Shown piece by piece: positions 23,735 through 34,688 of a DNA stretch of 34,688 bases. The first letter of the stretch is position 1; the number at the start of each line of letters is the position of its first letter. The DNA lies in the NCBI GenBank assembly GCA_020161725.1, contig JAIUOG010000013.1, forward strand, positions 1 through 34,688, given 5' to 3'. Position numbers and translations under genes: made by a program. Source of the DNA: Pseudomonadota bacterium. GTDB lineage: Bacteria; Pseudomonadota; Gammaproteobacteria; Legionellales; Legionellaceae. Under the pieces are notes generated by a model that did not search any database, was not told the origin of the DNA, and saw only the letters and a list, made by a program, of their open reading frames with translations.

Positions 23735-24115
23735 ATTTTCAGGATGACGGGTGTATTGCCATTCTAAGCTACACCTGTCATTTTTGAGCTTTGCGAAGAA
23801 TCTTCTTGAATGCAGAGCTCGAACTAGATCAAGTTTTATTGAAAGATGGATTTCCGCCTTAGTTAGGAATAGTGATAGTTCAGTCCTGTCATCCCTGCGA
23901 AGGCGGGGATCTATTTCTGCACTAGGTCAAATTTTATTGAAGGATGGATTCCCGCCTACGCGGGAATGACATGCTGATTTAGTTCTGTTATCCCAACGAA
24001 AAGGGATCCATTTCTGACGCCTCCAAAATCCTTCACTTCGCATTCAACAAGATCCGTCAAATAGCTACGAAGCTATTTCCAGGATGGCAGGTGTACTGTT
24101 ATTCTAACGTAGTGA
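23735..24115. repeat. Intergenic repeat cluster: dispersed modules plus REP-like palindromes
   Basis: The 730-bp gap 23561-24290 has no gene but dense repeats. Modules: (a) 23778-23822, GAGCTCTGCATTCAAGAAG read on the minus strand, shared with 33970-34020; (b) about 24035-24100, ATCCTTCACTTCGCA and the self-complementary AATAGCTACGAAGCTATT, shared (reverse) with 34055-34105; (c) REP-like palindromes, including ATTCCCGC-CTAC-GCGGGAAT at 23948-23967 and a degenerate one at 23889-23912; (d) a ~35-bp direct repeat starting 23823 and 23921 (ACTAGATCAA / ACTAGGTCAA, then TTTTATTGAA). Upstream, 23561-23735 shows no structure. Confidence 0.7.
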
Positions 24116-24290
24116 AGAATCTGTATAGTAAAACACAAGTTTTTTCCATTAAAACCGACCAAGATTCAAAAAGATTTTGCTATGCTCAACAAACAAGATT
24201 GGTGATAAGTATAACAATTAGAATCTAGGCTTCAAAACCAAAACCTAATGAAGTAAGATAAACTACTAACTGTTTTCAAATAAGGCAAAT

Positions 24291-27549
<3,259 letters not shown>

Positions 27550-27905
27550 GCTATAGAACAATTCTTATTTAAAAGGTAATGAGGCTATAATTTTTTCGTT
27601 ATTAAGCGATAAGCTACGTTATAGATCCTCAATTAATTCCTTAGATAAAATATTCAGGCTAGAGCTTTTTTGCTAATTTTATATTAAAAGAAACTAGCGA
27701 CTTTCATTATTGCACTAATGAAAAAGTGATTTTTCTTATCAATAAAAAACTTGAATAAATACAAACAAGTTTTAACGCTAAAAAATTTTTCCTTTGATAA
27801 AAAGAAGAAATGTCGTGCATAACCCTGGCTATTTTGTTATTATACTGTTCATTTTTTATATCATTTAGCGCAGATTGTGCTAAATTAAATCATCTGGGAT
27901 TTATT
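27550..27905 (+). other. Gap holding the deaD promoter/leader
   Basis: The 356-bp, AT-rich gap has no convincing gene; an in-frame extension of deaD opens at ATG 27810 but would place a hydrophobic stretch before the helicase and is rejected. An 8-bp stem, AAAACTTG (27746-27753) and CAAGTTTT (27766-27773), precedes the gene. A long structured leader would fit a cold-shock-type helicase, but this is inference. Confidence 0.35.
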
Positions 27906-29657
27906 ATGGCACAAGAAATAACACAAGAAGTACCTGGTTTTGCTGAACTTGGTTTATCGGATACTTTGTTAAAAGCGCTTTCAGATATGGAGTTTAAAAA
28001 CCCATCTCCTGTACAAGCTAAAGCTATTCCTGTTTTTTTAAAAGGTCAGGATCTTATCGCGCAAGCGCAAACAGGTACAGGTAAGACAGCGGCTTTTGCA
28101 CTCCCTATTTTACAGAATCTCTCAACCCAATCTAATTCAACACAAGCCCTTGTTTTAGCGCCTACTCGTGAGCTTGCTATTCAGGTTGCAGAGCAAATTG
28201 AAGCTTTGTCTTCTAATCAGCGGGTAAGTGTCTCTGTGCTTTGTGGCGGACAAGATTACAGACGCCAATTAAAGCAGTTAAAAGATGGTGCGCAAATTGT
28301 TGTAGGTACGCCTGGCCGAATTCTTGACCATATCGAGCGTGGAACCTTACATTTAGACAAATTAAAAACGTTTGTGATTGATGAAGCAGATGAAATGCTT
28401 AGAATGGGTTTCATCGAAGATGTTGAAACTATTCTTGCTAAATTACCTAATGATAAGCAAATGGCTTTATTCTCTGCAACAATGCCTTATCGTATCCGCC
28501 AAATTGCCAATAGTTACTTAAAAGACCCTGTTTCAGTTGAAATCAAATCTGAAACTGCTACTGTTAAATCAATTGAACAGCGCTTTTTATTTGCTTCAGG
28601 TTCGCAAAAACCAGATGCTTTATTACGTATCTTAGCTGTTGAAGAAACACAAGGCGTGATTGTATTTGTAAGAACAAAAAGCAGTACTGAAGAAGTTGCT
28701 GAAGTCTTACAAAAACAAGGCCATCGCGCTATGGCAATTCATGGTGATTTAACTCAACCTTTAAGAGAACGAATTATTGCTCAATTTAAACAAGGTTTAA
28801 TTGATGTTTTAGTCGCAACTGATGTAGCAGCAAGAGGCTTGGATGTAGAGCGCGTAACTCATGTTATTAACTATGACGTGCCTCATGATTGCGAAACTTA
28901 TGTACATCGAATTGGTAGAACAGGGCGTGCAGGGCGTAGTGGTGTTACTATTCTTTTCATTACTCCTCGCGAATCACGCATTTTAAATACTATCGAGCGC
29001 CATACGCGTCAACGCATTGAAAAAATAGCAGTGCCTAATAATCACCTAATTCAACAAGCTAAAGAAGCTCGTCTCATGGCTAATATCAAGTCTCGCTTAG
29101 GTCATGAAAATGTCGCTTCGTATCAACGTATAGTTGAACAATTTTTAACAGATAATCCTGAAGTTGAAGCCAAAGAAGTTGCAGCAGTCTTAGCATTAAT
29201 GTTTAACCAAGATAAGCCTTGGCAGTGTGATCTACCAAAACAAGTTAGTGAGCCACGCGTAAAAGAAGGCCGTTTTGATGGTGAAAGACGTTCTTCTTCT
29301 AGACCATCATTTGGTAAAGAAGAGCGTGGTGGCAGAGGCGGATTTGAGCGCAATCGTGATAGAGATCGTGATAACGGCGGTAAAAGGGGTTTTCAAGGTA
29401 GAGATGATAATTTTGAACAAGAGTTATATCGTATTGATGTAGGTCGTGTTCATGGCGTCAAACCAGGTAACATTGTAGGTGCAATTGCAAATGAAGCTGG
29501 TTTACAAAGTAAATTTATTACCCGTCTTAAAATTCATGATGATCATTCAACTGTATGTTTACCTAAAGGAATGCCTAAAGAAGCGTTCCAAGCTTTAAAT
29601 AAAGCTTGGGTTTGCGGAAGACAGTTAAAAATAACATCTTTGGATGTTGCTCATTAG
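27906..29657 (+). CDS. deaD: DEAD-box ATP-dependent RNA helicase DeaD/CsdA
   Basis: A 583-residue helicase. Motifs in order: Q motif near NPSPVQAKAIPVF, motif I AQTGTGKT, PTRELAIQ, TPGR, DEAD in DEADEMLRMGF, SAT, then TDVAARGLDVERV, and HRIGRTGRAGRSG. After the core come an Arg/Gly-rich linker (RGGRGGFERNRDRDRDNGG) and the C-terminal RNA-binding domain IDVGRVHGVKPGNIVGAIANEAG found in DbpA/CsdA. Family knowledge: unwinds RNA in ribosome assembly and cold adaptation. ATG 27906 gives the standard start MAQEIT...FAELGL; the upstream in-frame ATG is rejected. A perfect 10-bp hairpin terminator follows 14 nt after the stop. Confidence 0.95.
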   Translation: MAQEITQEVPGFAELGLSDTLLKALSDMEFKNPSPVQAKAIPVFLKGQDLIAQAQTGTGKTAAFALPILQNLSTQSNSTQALVLAPTRELAIQVAEQIEALSSNQRVSVSVLCGGQDYRRQLKQLKDGAQIVVGTPGRILDHIERGTLHLDKLKTFVIDEADEMLRMGFIEDVETILAKLPNDKQMALFSATMPYRIRQIANSYLKDPVSVEIKSETATVKSIEQRFLFASGSQKPDALLRILAVEETQGVIVFVRTKSSTEEVAEVLQKQGHRAMAIHGDLTQPLRERIIAQFKQGLIDVLVATDVAARGLDVERVTHVINYDVPHDCETYVHRIGRTGRAGRSGVTILFITPRESRILNTIERHTRQRIEKIAVPNNHLIQQAKEARLMANIKSRLGHENVASYQRIVEQFLTDNPEVEAKEVAAVLALMFNQDKPWQCDLPKQVSEPRVKEGRFDGERRSSSRPSFGKEERGGRGGFERNRDRDRDNGGKRGFQGRDDNFEQELYRIDVGRVHGVKPGNIVGAIANEAGLQSKFITRLKIHDDHSTVCLPKGMPKEAFQALNKAWVCGRQLKITSLDVAH

Positions 29658-29671
29658 GGTTATTTACAACG

Positions 29672-29699
29672 ATCAAGCTGTGAAAAAAAACAGCTTGAT
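29672..29699 (+). terminator. Hairpin after deaD
   Basis: ATCAAGCTGT (29672-29681) and ACAGCTTGAT (29690-29699) are perfect inverted 10-mers around GAAAAAAA. A T-rich stretch follows, though not immediately, so this is a probable terminator. The long frame of the next gene would overlap it, which supports the later start at 29768. Confidence 0.75.
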
Positions 29700-29767
29700 T
29701 GCTTGCCTCAATTTTTGTGTATTATAATCCTACTTTTTTAATTAAAAATTTTTTAATAAGGGTGCAG

Positions 29768-30688
29768 ATGAAAGTTCTATCTACTTTATTTGCTTTAATA
29801 TTTTCAAGTTTGAGTTTTGCGACTACTTTAAATAATCTTGTCGTATTTGGTGATAGTTTATCGGATACAGGCAATTTCTATGAATATATGAATAAGCAAT
29901 TACCTCAATCGCCTCCTTACTATAAAGGTCATTTTTGTAACGGGCCTGTTTGGGCGGAATATCTTCTTGATAGCTATTATAAAGAAAATGCGAGTGCACA
30001 CCTTTTAAATTATGCCTTTGGTGGGGCTGGGGTTAGTGAGGAAGATGAGGATGTTTTATTTACTTTTAAACGTGAGTTAGATATTTATCTAACAACCCAT
30101 CAAGGAAAAGCAGATGATAATAGTCTTTATGTTGTCTGGATAGGTGCTAATAATTACCTTGGCATTCCAGATGATATGACGACAGCTGTTAATGAAGTAA
30201 GTGATGGTATTGATAAAGGTTTGCAGCGTTTAATTAAAGCTGGGGCAAAACATATTTTACTCATCAACGCACCTAATTTGGGTACAACTCCTTTTGCGAA
30301 TGGTTTTGATGCTAAAGAACAATTAGATACCGTTTCTAAACTTCATAATCAAATGATATTTGAAAAATATCTTTCTGCTAGACAGAATCAACCCGAAATT
30401 GATTGGCTTTTCTATGATGTGAATGCAAGGCTTGATGAGGTATTGGTTAATCCCCTACCTTATGGCATCACTAATGTAGTGGATACTTGCTATGATTCTT
30501 TAGTTGAAAAAGCAACTAAGAATTCAGCAATTGAAGTGGCAAGCTTAGTTCGTACACACAATGAATCGAGCAATTGCAAAGGTTATTTGTTCTTTGACCC
30601 TGTCCACCCAACGACGGTAGCTCATAAAGTTATCGGTGAAGACATTCGAATTTTATTCGATAATTCTGGTATAGAATTCCTGCCTTGA
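29768..30688 (+). CDS. plaA: Secreted GDSL lysophospholipase A, PlaA-like
   Basis: A 306-residue protein, near the ~309 residues of L. pneumophila PlaA. A signal peptide spans residues 1-19 (MKVLSTLFALIFSSLSFAT). Catalytic blocks are VVFGDSLSDTGNFYEY (nucleophile Ser), YAFGGAG, WIGANNY (Asn), and FFDPVHPT (Asp-His). Family knowledge: PlaA is a type II-secreted lysophospholipase that detoxifies lysophospholipids; PlaC is the close alternative. ATG 29768 with AAGGGTG is chosen over an upstream in-frame TTG at 29699, which lies inside the terminator. A hairpin overlaps the stop codon. Confidence 0.9.
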   Translation: MKVLSTLFALIFSSLSFATTLNNLVVFGDSLSDTGNFYEYMNKQLPQSPPYYKGHFCNGPVWAEYLLDSYYKENASAHLLNYAFGGAGVSEEDEDVLFTFKRELDIYLTTHQGKADDNSLYVVWIGANNYLGIPDDMTTAVNEVSDGIDKGLQRLIKAGAKHILLINAPNLGTTPFANGFDAKEQLDTVSKLHNQMIFEKYLSARQNQPEIDWLFYDVNARLDEVLVNPLPYGITNVVDTCYDSLVEKATKNSAIEVASLVRTHNESSNCKGYLFFDPVHPTTVAHKVIGEDIRILFDNSGIEFLP

Positions 30689-30699
30689 TTTAAGGCAGG
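30679..30699 (+). terminator. Hairpin overlapping the plaA stop
   Basis: CCTGCCTT (30679-30686) and AAGGCAGG (30692-30699) form an 8-bp perfect stem with a 5-nt loop; the T-run CTTTTTTT lies 12 nt further on. A probable terminator or stabiliser of plaA mRNA. Confidence 0.6.
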
Positions 30700-30736
30700 A
30701 TATTTGCATTCTTTTTTTACCCACACTAAATTTTCC

Positions 30737-31420
30737 ATGCTTATGCGGCCCTTATTATTTATTGGCTGTTTTTTATTGGCTATATACAGCTCTTTTGCTA
30801 AGCAAACTACTTTGGACATTAATGCCAAAGGGCAAAAATTAAGTTTAGCCTTTTGGCCCTGTGAAGCGAAACAACAACGGGGGGCAATCTTATTGCTAGC
30901 TGGTAGTGAAAGCTGGGAAGGAAATGTAATTTTACTCCAATTAGCACCTTCATTAGCTAAAATGGGATGGTCTGTGGCTATCTTTGATCTTGCAAAGCAA
31001 ACGAAATGGGCTGAACAATTACCCGATATCTTTATTGCTTTAAAGAAAGGAGCGAGCCAAAAAATAGTACTTATACATTATGGTTCTCATTTGCAAGAAT
31101 TAATTGATTATTTTAGTCAACTGCAAGCTAAACGAGTCAATGGATTAGTTTTATTATCCGCTTTTGATGAAAAAGCATCAGAGCTCAATCTTAAAAAAAT
31201 AGTTTTTCCCATATTGGATGTAATAGCACAATTTGATTATGAAACAGTAAAGGCTCAGTTAAAACAACGGCAGAGTACTGCTTTGAAGGGAAAATATAAA
31301 AAGATAACCTTGCCTGGTGCTTCTCATGATTATCTGTATTATGAAAAAAGTCTCCTCGCCCTTTTGCATGCTTGGATGTGTAAATTACCTGAAACAAACA
31401 GAATAGCTAACCCACTATAA
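30737..31420 (+). CDS. Exported alpha/beta-hydrolase-like protein, DUF3530 type
   Basis: A 227-residue protein from ATG 30737 (ATG 30743 is also possible; no good ribosome-binding site is visible). The signal peptide is MLMRPLLFIGCFLLAIYSSFAKQ. The body has the alpha/beta-hydrolase layout: ILLLAGSESWEG (oxyanion region), IVLIHYGSHLQELIDYF where a nucleophile elbow would be but without a G-x-S-x-G, VNGLVLLSAF, FPILDVIAQFD (acid) and LPGASHDY (His). The missing serine elbow is typical of DUF3530-like proteins, so enzymatic activity is doubtful. It follows plaA on the same strand after a hairpin and ends 5 nt from djlA, convergent. Confidence 0.7.
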   Translation: MLMRPLLFIGCFLLAIYSSFAKQTTLDINAKGQKLSLAFWPCEAKQQRGAILLLAGSESWEGNVILLQLAPSLAKMGWSVAIFDLAKQTKWAEQLPDIFIALKKGASQKIVLIHYGSHLQELIDYFSQLQAKRVNGLVLLSAFDEKASELNLKKIVFPILDVIAQFDYETVKAQLKQRQSTALKGKYKKITLPGASHDYLYYEKSLLALLHAWMCKLPETNRIANPL

Positions 31421-31425
31421 TTAAT

Positions 31426-32274
31426 TTACCAGCCCTTAGCTTCACATATTTGTTCATAGGCTTTAGTAATTTTCTGTGTTTTTTCATTAGCTAATTTAAT
31501 CATTTCTTCGGGTAAACCTTGAGCTATTAATTTATCAGGATGATTTTTGCTGATTAAGCGTCGATAAGCTTTTTTCACTTCTTGCTTAGTTGAGGAGGGA
31601 TTTAATTCTAAAATAGCATAAGCTTGGCTTAGAATATCACCTCTATTTTGATAAGAAGAATAGCTATTTTCTGAATTAGAACGATAATTTGTTGAGCCTC
31701 TGGGATCAAAATCATCGTAAAAGCGTTGCTGTTTATTTAAAGGAGCAAAACCTAATATTTTTAAAACTTGATCAAGGGCATTGATTTTGCTGGTTGATAA
31801 GCCATCTGTTTGCGCTGCCTTATATTGAATATCAACGAATAATTTTAACAATTCAGGATTATAGCGACAGGCTTCCTTTAAGCGTAATAAAATGTTAACT
31901 ACATCAAAATCAGCTGCTTTGCCCGTCCCAAAATATTGTTGTGCTAGACCTTTTTGCTGCTTATTTAAACGCATTTCTCCCATCAATCTTTTTGCCACAT
32001 TAATTTCTTCTTCTGATACACGTCCATCTGCTTTGGCAATGCGACCCATAATAGTAAAAGTAGCTTCAAAAAAAATATTTTGTACAGCCTGTCTTTTTTC
32101 TGTGTGATAAGACCAATGAGGTCTGTTGTAATAAGTTAAAGCGCCTTTATCAAAAAGATTACCAATTAAAATACCAAAGAAAGCTGCGACAGGTCCGCCA
32201 ATGATATAACCAATGAAGGCACCAATCAGTTTACCTGTCCAACGGTTAGATGAAAAAAATTGGCGTGGAGTCAT
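31426..32274 (-). CDS. djlA: DnaK co-chaperone DjlA
   Basis: A 282-residue membrane-anchored J-protein. An N-terminal membrane helix (FIGYIIGGPVAAFFGILIGNLF, about 19-40) has the glycine spacing of DjlA. The central TerB-like domain follows (IMGRIAKADGRVSEEEINVAKRLM), then a Ser/Tyr-rich linker, and the C-terminal J domain (about 215-282) with the HPD loop KNHPDKL. Start ATG 32274 has AGAAGG at -12; an upstream ATG at 32307 adds 11 residues without support. Family knowledge: stimulates DnaK and affects envelope stress responses; in Legionella required for normal intracellular growth in some species. Confidence 0.93.
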   Translation of the reverse strand: MTPRQFFSSNRWTGKLIGAFIGYIIGGPVAAFFGILIGNLFDKGALTYYNRPHWSYHTEKRQAVQNIFFEATFTIMGRIAKADGRVSEEEINVAKRLMGEMRLNKQQKGLAQQYFGTGKAADFDVVNILLRLKEACRYNPELLKLFVDIQYKAAQTDGLSTSKINALDQVLKILGFAPLNKQQRFYDDFDPRGSTNYRSNSENSYSSYQNRGDILSQAYAILELNPSSTKQEVKKAYRRLISKNHPDKLIAQGLPEEMIKLANEKTQKITKAYEQICEAKGW

Positions 32275-32638
32275 TGATATACCTTCTAAACAATAGTTAC
32301 TTGTCATTTTACTCTTAAATTCATGATGAGATCACTCTCTATATAATGATTATAGAAAATAGCGCAGTAATTTGTTTGTTGTCATCCTAATAGAGCTTAA
32401 GATATTCAGTAAGTTGAATTAGGTAAAGTCTTTGTTTCAGGATTTGTAGGTAGGATTTTATCCAAGCTTTTAATCCGCCCCTCTCTCTCAAGGGGGGATT
32501 TAACAGGCTATTATAATTGCTTTTATTTTATTTTGAGGATTTACTATTTTTTATGCGGGTTAAAAATGACAAAAGGCCGCAAGATGACAATAGAGTACCC
32601 CATTTGCTATAATTATTTTTTTCTACTATAGAGTTTTT
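32275..32638. other. Divergent gap between djlA and waaA
   Basis: A 364-bp gap without a gene. It should hold both promoters; no -35/-10 pair is clear enough to call. One inverted pair, AATCCGCCCC (32471-32480) and GGGGGGATTT (32492-32501), gives an imperfect hairpin that looks like a degenerate repeat. Confidence 0.4.
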
Positions 32639-33895
32639 ATGCGTTGGGTTTATTCTTTTTTTCTATATTTAATAATGCCCTATCTCTATTTCCGTCTTTG
32701 GTGGAAAGGTAGAAAATTAGCTTCGTATAAAGAACGAATTAATGAGCGTTTTATGCTCGGTTCACTTTCTCCTTTAAACGTTGATATATGGATTCATGCT
32801 GTTTCTCTTGGCGAAGTCATTTCTATTATTCCTCTTGTCGATGAATTATTAGATAAAAATAAAAGTATTTTAATTACTACAATGACTCCTACAGGTGCTG
32901 CAAAAATAGAGCAGTATTTCGGTGCTAAAGTGACGCATCGTTACATACCTTATGATATTAGTTTTGCAGTAAAACGTTTTTTTAAAAAAATAAAACCTAA
33001 AGTAGCTATTATTGTTGAAACAGAGCTTTGGCCCAATCTTATCTATTTTACTAGAAAAGCTGGAATCCCACTTTTATTAATCAATGCACGTTTATCACCA
33101 AGGTCTTATCAAGGTTATCGAAAGTTACGTTTTTTAATTAAGCCTATATTACAAAAATTTACTCATATTTTAGTGCAAACAGAGACAGATGCTTTAAGGT
33201 TTAAAAATTTATCTGCTAATGCAGAGAATGTAAAGGTGGTTGGAAATCTAAAATTTGATCTAAAAACAAAGTATGTAAATAATGATATTTTCATGACATT
33301 AAAAAATCTATGGGGTGAAAAAAGGCCAATTTTAATTGCTGCTAGTACCCATGAGAATGAAGAAGAACTAATCTTAAGTAATTTAAAGCAATTACAAAAA
33401 GATATCCCAAACATTCTGTTGCTGATTGCCCCAAGGCATCCTGAACGTTTTAATAAAGTGGAAGAGTTAAGTAAAAATTGGGGTTTTAAAACGGGCTTAA
33501 GAAGTCAAATTCAAAGCCTAAGCAATAACCCTGACGTTGTTATTATTGATTCTTTAGGAGAGCTATTGGGGTTTTATCAAATAAGTGATTATGCCTTTGT
33601 TGGGGGTAGTTTAGTGCCTGTGGGAGGACATAATGTACTTGAGCCTATAGCAATGCAAATTCCTGTTCTTTCGGGTCCCTATGTGCATAATTTTAAAGAT
33701 ATTTGTAAAGAATTATCTGAGGCTTCAGCGATTATTCTTATAAATGATGCAAAGCAGTTAGTGGTAAAAGTAAATTCCTTGCATTCTGACCGAGTTAAAA
33801 AAATGCAGCTTATTAATCAAGCCAATGAGATTTTACAAAAAAATAAAGGTGCTCTTAAACGGTACTTAAAAATAATAGAAAGTTATTTAATATAA
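32639..33895 (+). CDS. waaA: Lipid A Kdo transferase WaaA
   Basis: A 418-residue GT30 glycosyltransferase of standard length. An N-terminal membrane anchor (residues 1-22) is followed by WKGRK and the catalytic-base block IWIHAVSLGEVISIIPL. Further blocks are TTMTPTGAAKI, YIPYDISFAVKRFFKKIKP, IVETELWPNLI, LINARLSPRSYQGYRK, and the donor site FVGGSLVPVGGHNVLEPIAMQIPVLSGPYVHNFKDI. Family knowledge: transfers Kdo from CMP-Kdo to lipid IVA at the inner membrane. The start follows TAGAG. Most likely monocistronic. Confidence 0.94.
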   Translation: MRWVYSFFLYLIMPYLYFRLWWKGRKLASYKERINERFMLGSLSPLNVDIWIHAVSLGEVISIIPLVDELLDKNKSILITTMTPTGAAKIEQYFGAKVTHRYIPYDISFAVKRFFKKIKPKVAIIVETELWPNLIYFTRKAGIPLLLINARLSPRSYQGYRKLRFLIKPILQKFTHILVQTETDALRFKNLSANAENVKVVGNLKFDLKTKYVNNDIFMTLKNLWGEKRPILIAASTHENEEELILSNLKQLQKDIPNILLLIAPRHPERFNKVEELSKNWGFKTGLRSQIQSLSNNPDVVIIDSLGELLGFYQISDYAFVGGSLVPVGGHNVLEPIAMQIPVLSGPYVHNFKDICKELSEASAIILINDAKQLVVKVNSLHSDRVKKMQLINQANEILQKNKGALKRYLKIIESYLI

Positions 33896-33962
33896 GAGAC
33901 GTAGGACAGGTGCTAAGCGAAGCAGCAGTAGTAGTTTGATAACTATGCTGGTAAGAGGTTTT

Positions 33963-34110
33963 GGGAGAGTTCGGGCTCTGCATTCAAGAAGATTCTTCGC
34001 ATAGCTCAGAATGACAGGTACTGTGCTCAGATGACAGGGGGCTCTCTGTCACCTGAAAATAGCGATGCTATTTGAAGGATCTTATGGAGTGCGAAGTGAA
34101 GGATTTAGGG
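33963..34110. repeat. Second locus of the dispersed intergenic repeat modules
   Basis: GCTCTGCATTCAAGAAGATT at 33975-33994 and its continuation to AATGACAGGTA match, on the opposite strand, 23775-23822. The part AATAGCGATGCTATTTGAAG ... GCGAAGTGAAGGATTT (34059-34106) matches the reverse of 24035-24080. The two modules are adjacent here and about 230 bp apart at the other locus, in swapped order. The short palindrome AATAGCGATGCTATT sits inside. Confidence 0.7.
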
Positions 34111-34139
34111 AGCACTGTCTTAAAAATTAAGGCAGTGCT
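34111..34139. terminator. Strong hairpin between waaA and dksA
   Basis: AGCACTGTCTTAA (34111-34123) and TTAAGGCAGTGCT (34127-34139) pair over 13 positions with one G-T type mismatch and a 3-nt loop. It lies 15 bp past the dksA stop and 215 bp past the waaA stop in convergent orientation. No long T-run is present on either side, so termination strength is uncertain. Confidence 0.65.
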
Positions 34140-34154
34140 ACTAAGATTCTCAAA

Positions 34155-34598
34155 CTAATTACCTTGATTTTGGCGTTCTTTAATTTCAGACAAGGTTTTG
34201 CAATCGATACATAAAGTTGCAGTGGGGCGTGCTTCTAGGCGTTTTAAACCAATCTCAATACCACAGGCTTCACAATAACCAAAATCAGCATCATCGTGTA
34301 AACGCTCTAAAGCATCTTCAATTTTCTTAATTAATTTACGTTCTCTATCACGAGTACGTAACTCTAGACTAAATTCTTCTTCTTGGCTTGCTCTATCAGA
34401 AGGATCAGGAAAATTCGCTGCCTCGTCTTTCATATGAGTTACTGTTCTATCAACTTCTTCCATGAGCGATTGTCGCCATGCTAGCAATATCTTTTCGATA
34501 TGTGAAAGTTGCTTCTCATTCATATATTCTTCATCAGCACTTTCTTGGTATGGAGCTATGCCCATATTACTCACGGCATCATTTTTCACGGTTGTCAT
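34155..34598 (-). CDS. dksA: RNA polymerase-binding regulator DksA
   Basis: A 147-residue protein (E. coli DksA is 151). The coiled-coil tip is [22 protein letters not shown], keeping the D-x-x-D-x-A residues that reach the polymerase active site, and the C4 zinc finger is YCEACG...LCIDCKT with the usual [10 protein letters not shown] between. Family knowledge: works with ppGpp to adjust transcription; in Legionella it contributes to differentiation between growth phases. ATG 34598 has GAGAG close upstream. Confidence 0.95.
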   Translation of the reverse strand: MTTVKNDAVSNMGIAPYQESADEEYMNEKQLSHIEKILLAWRQSLMEEVDRTVTHMKDEAANFPDPSDRASQEEEFSLELRTRDRERKLIKKIEDALERLHDDADFGYCEACGIEIGLKRLEARPTATLCIDCKTLSEIKERQNQGN

Positions 34599-34646
34599 AC
34601 TCTCGTTTATTTGATCGTTTTTTTTATAGAAACTTGCGTATATATA

Positions 34647-34688
34647 TCAAAAAACTTCTAAATCATCAACTAATTCATCTTTTTCCGC
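34647..34688 (-). CDS. Possible C-terminal end of a gene upstream of dksA
   Basis: From the window edge the minus strand is open for 13 codons (AEKDELVDDLEVF) to TGA at 34647-34649. It is short and acidic, and could equally be a chance open frame. If real, it lies 48 nt upstream of dksA on the same strand. No family can be assigned. Confidence 0.35.
   Translation of the reverse strand, partial: AEKDELVDDLEVF

Noticed and set aside
23751..23969. Open frame in the repeat-rich gap
   Set aside because: Lies wholly within palindromic and direct repeats, with no ribosome-binding site or protein-like composition.
23735..24115. CRISPR array
   Set aside because: Repeats are few, imperfect, unevenly spaced and palindromic of REP type; no cas genes nearby.
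27810..27905. N-terminal extension of deaD from ATG 27810
   Set aside because: Would put a hydrophobic Cys-rich segment before a standard helicase start; ATG 27906 matches the family N-terminus.
29699..29767. N-terminal extension of plaA
   Set aside because: Lies in the deaD terminator and would bury the signal peptide; ATG 29768 has AAGGG upstream.

Overview
The window is low-GC gammaproteobacterial DNA that reads as a Legionella or close relative, not obviously L. pneumophila. The evidence is a Dot/Icm type IVB secretion cluster (icmE/dotG C-terminus, icmG, icmC, icmD, icmJ, icmB, then icmF and icmH/dotU on the other strand), a PlaA-like GDSL lysophospholipase, a spectinomycin kinase close to Legionella APH(9)-Ia, and DksA, WaaA and DjlA. 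Species assignment is inference from remembered proteins; no search was run.

Layout. (1) 1-7156, + strand: Dot/Icm core and ATPase genes icmE'-G-C-D-J-B, with a large palindromic repeat between icmD and icmJ and a perfect stem-loop between icmJ and icmB. (2) About 7157-19281: a 12-kb accessory block between icmB and icmF, where L. pneumophila carries tphA. It holds a cassette of a cupin-type repressor with twin palindromic operators facing three tRNA-quality-control-like genes (DUF2000, YbaK, AlaX); an HNH-like gene; a gene broken by two TGA codons; a RelE/XRE toxin-antitoxin pair with a three-unit phased operator; an APH-family kinase; an OmpR-type two-component system; a membrane protein of unknown function; a protein-kinase-like gene; a GNAT acetyltransferase; and APH(9). 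Scattered through it are remnants of at least three GNAT acetyltransferases, two of them AAC(6')-like, so the block has gained and lost small-molecule-modifying enzymes repeatedly. (3) 19282-23015, - strand: icmH/dotU-icmF, convergent with icmB. (4) 23126-34688: mostly chromosomal genes: a small DUF1399-like protein, a repeat-rich gap, a Bcr/CflA exporter, FadH, DeaD helicase, PlaA, an alpha/beta-hydrolase-like lipoprotein-sized protein, DjlA, WaaA and DksA.

How it fits together. DotG, DotF, DotE and DotP are envelope parts of the secretion machine; DotN and DotO work at its cytoplasmic face; DotU and IcmF stabilise the core complex. The accessory block is unrelated to secretion as far as can be seen, except that the kinase-like and membrane proteins could be effectors. 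The most system-like unit is the regulator/operator/DUF2000-YbaK-AlaX cassette at 7279-9532, whose three enzyme-like products all belong to folds that act on aminoacyl- or peptidyl-tRNA.

Several starts were placed downstream of the longest open frame on ribosome-binding-site and family-length grounds (icmD, icmJ, DUF2000, YbaK, kinase, deaD, plaA, djlA). Two intergenic regions (23.7-24.1 kb and 33.96-34.11 kb) share modules of one dispersed repeat family.
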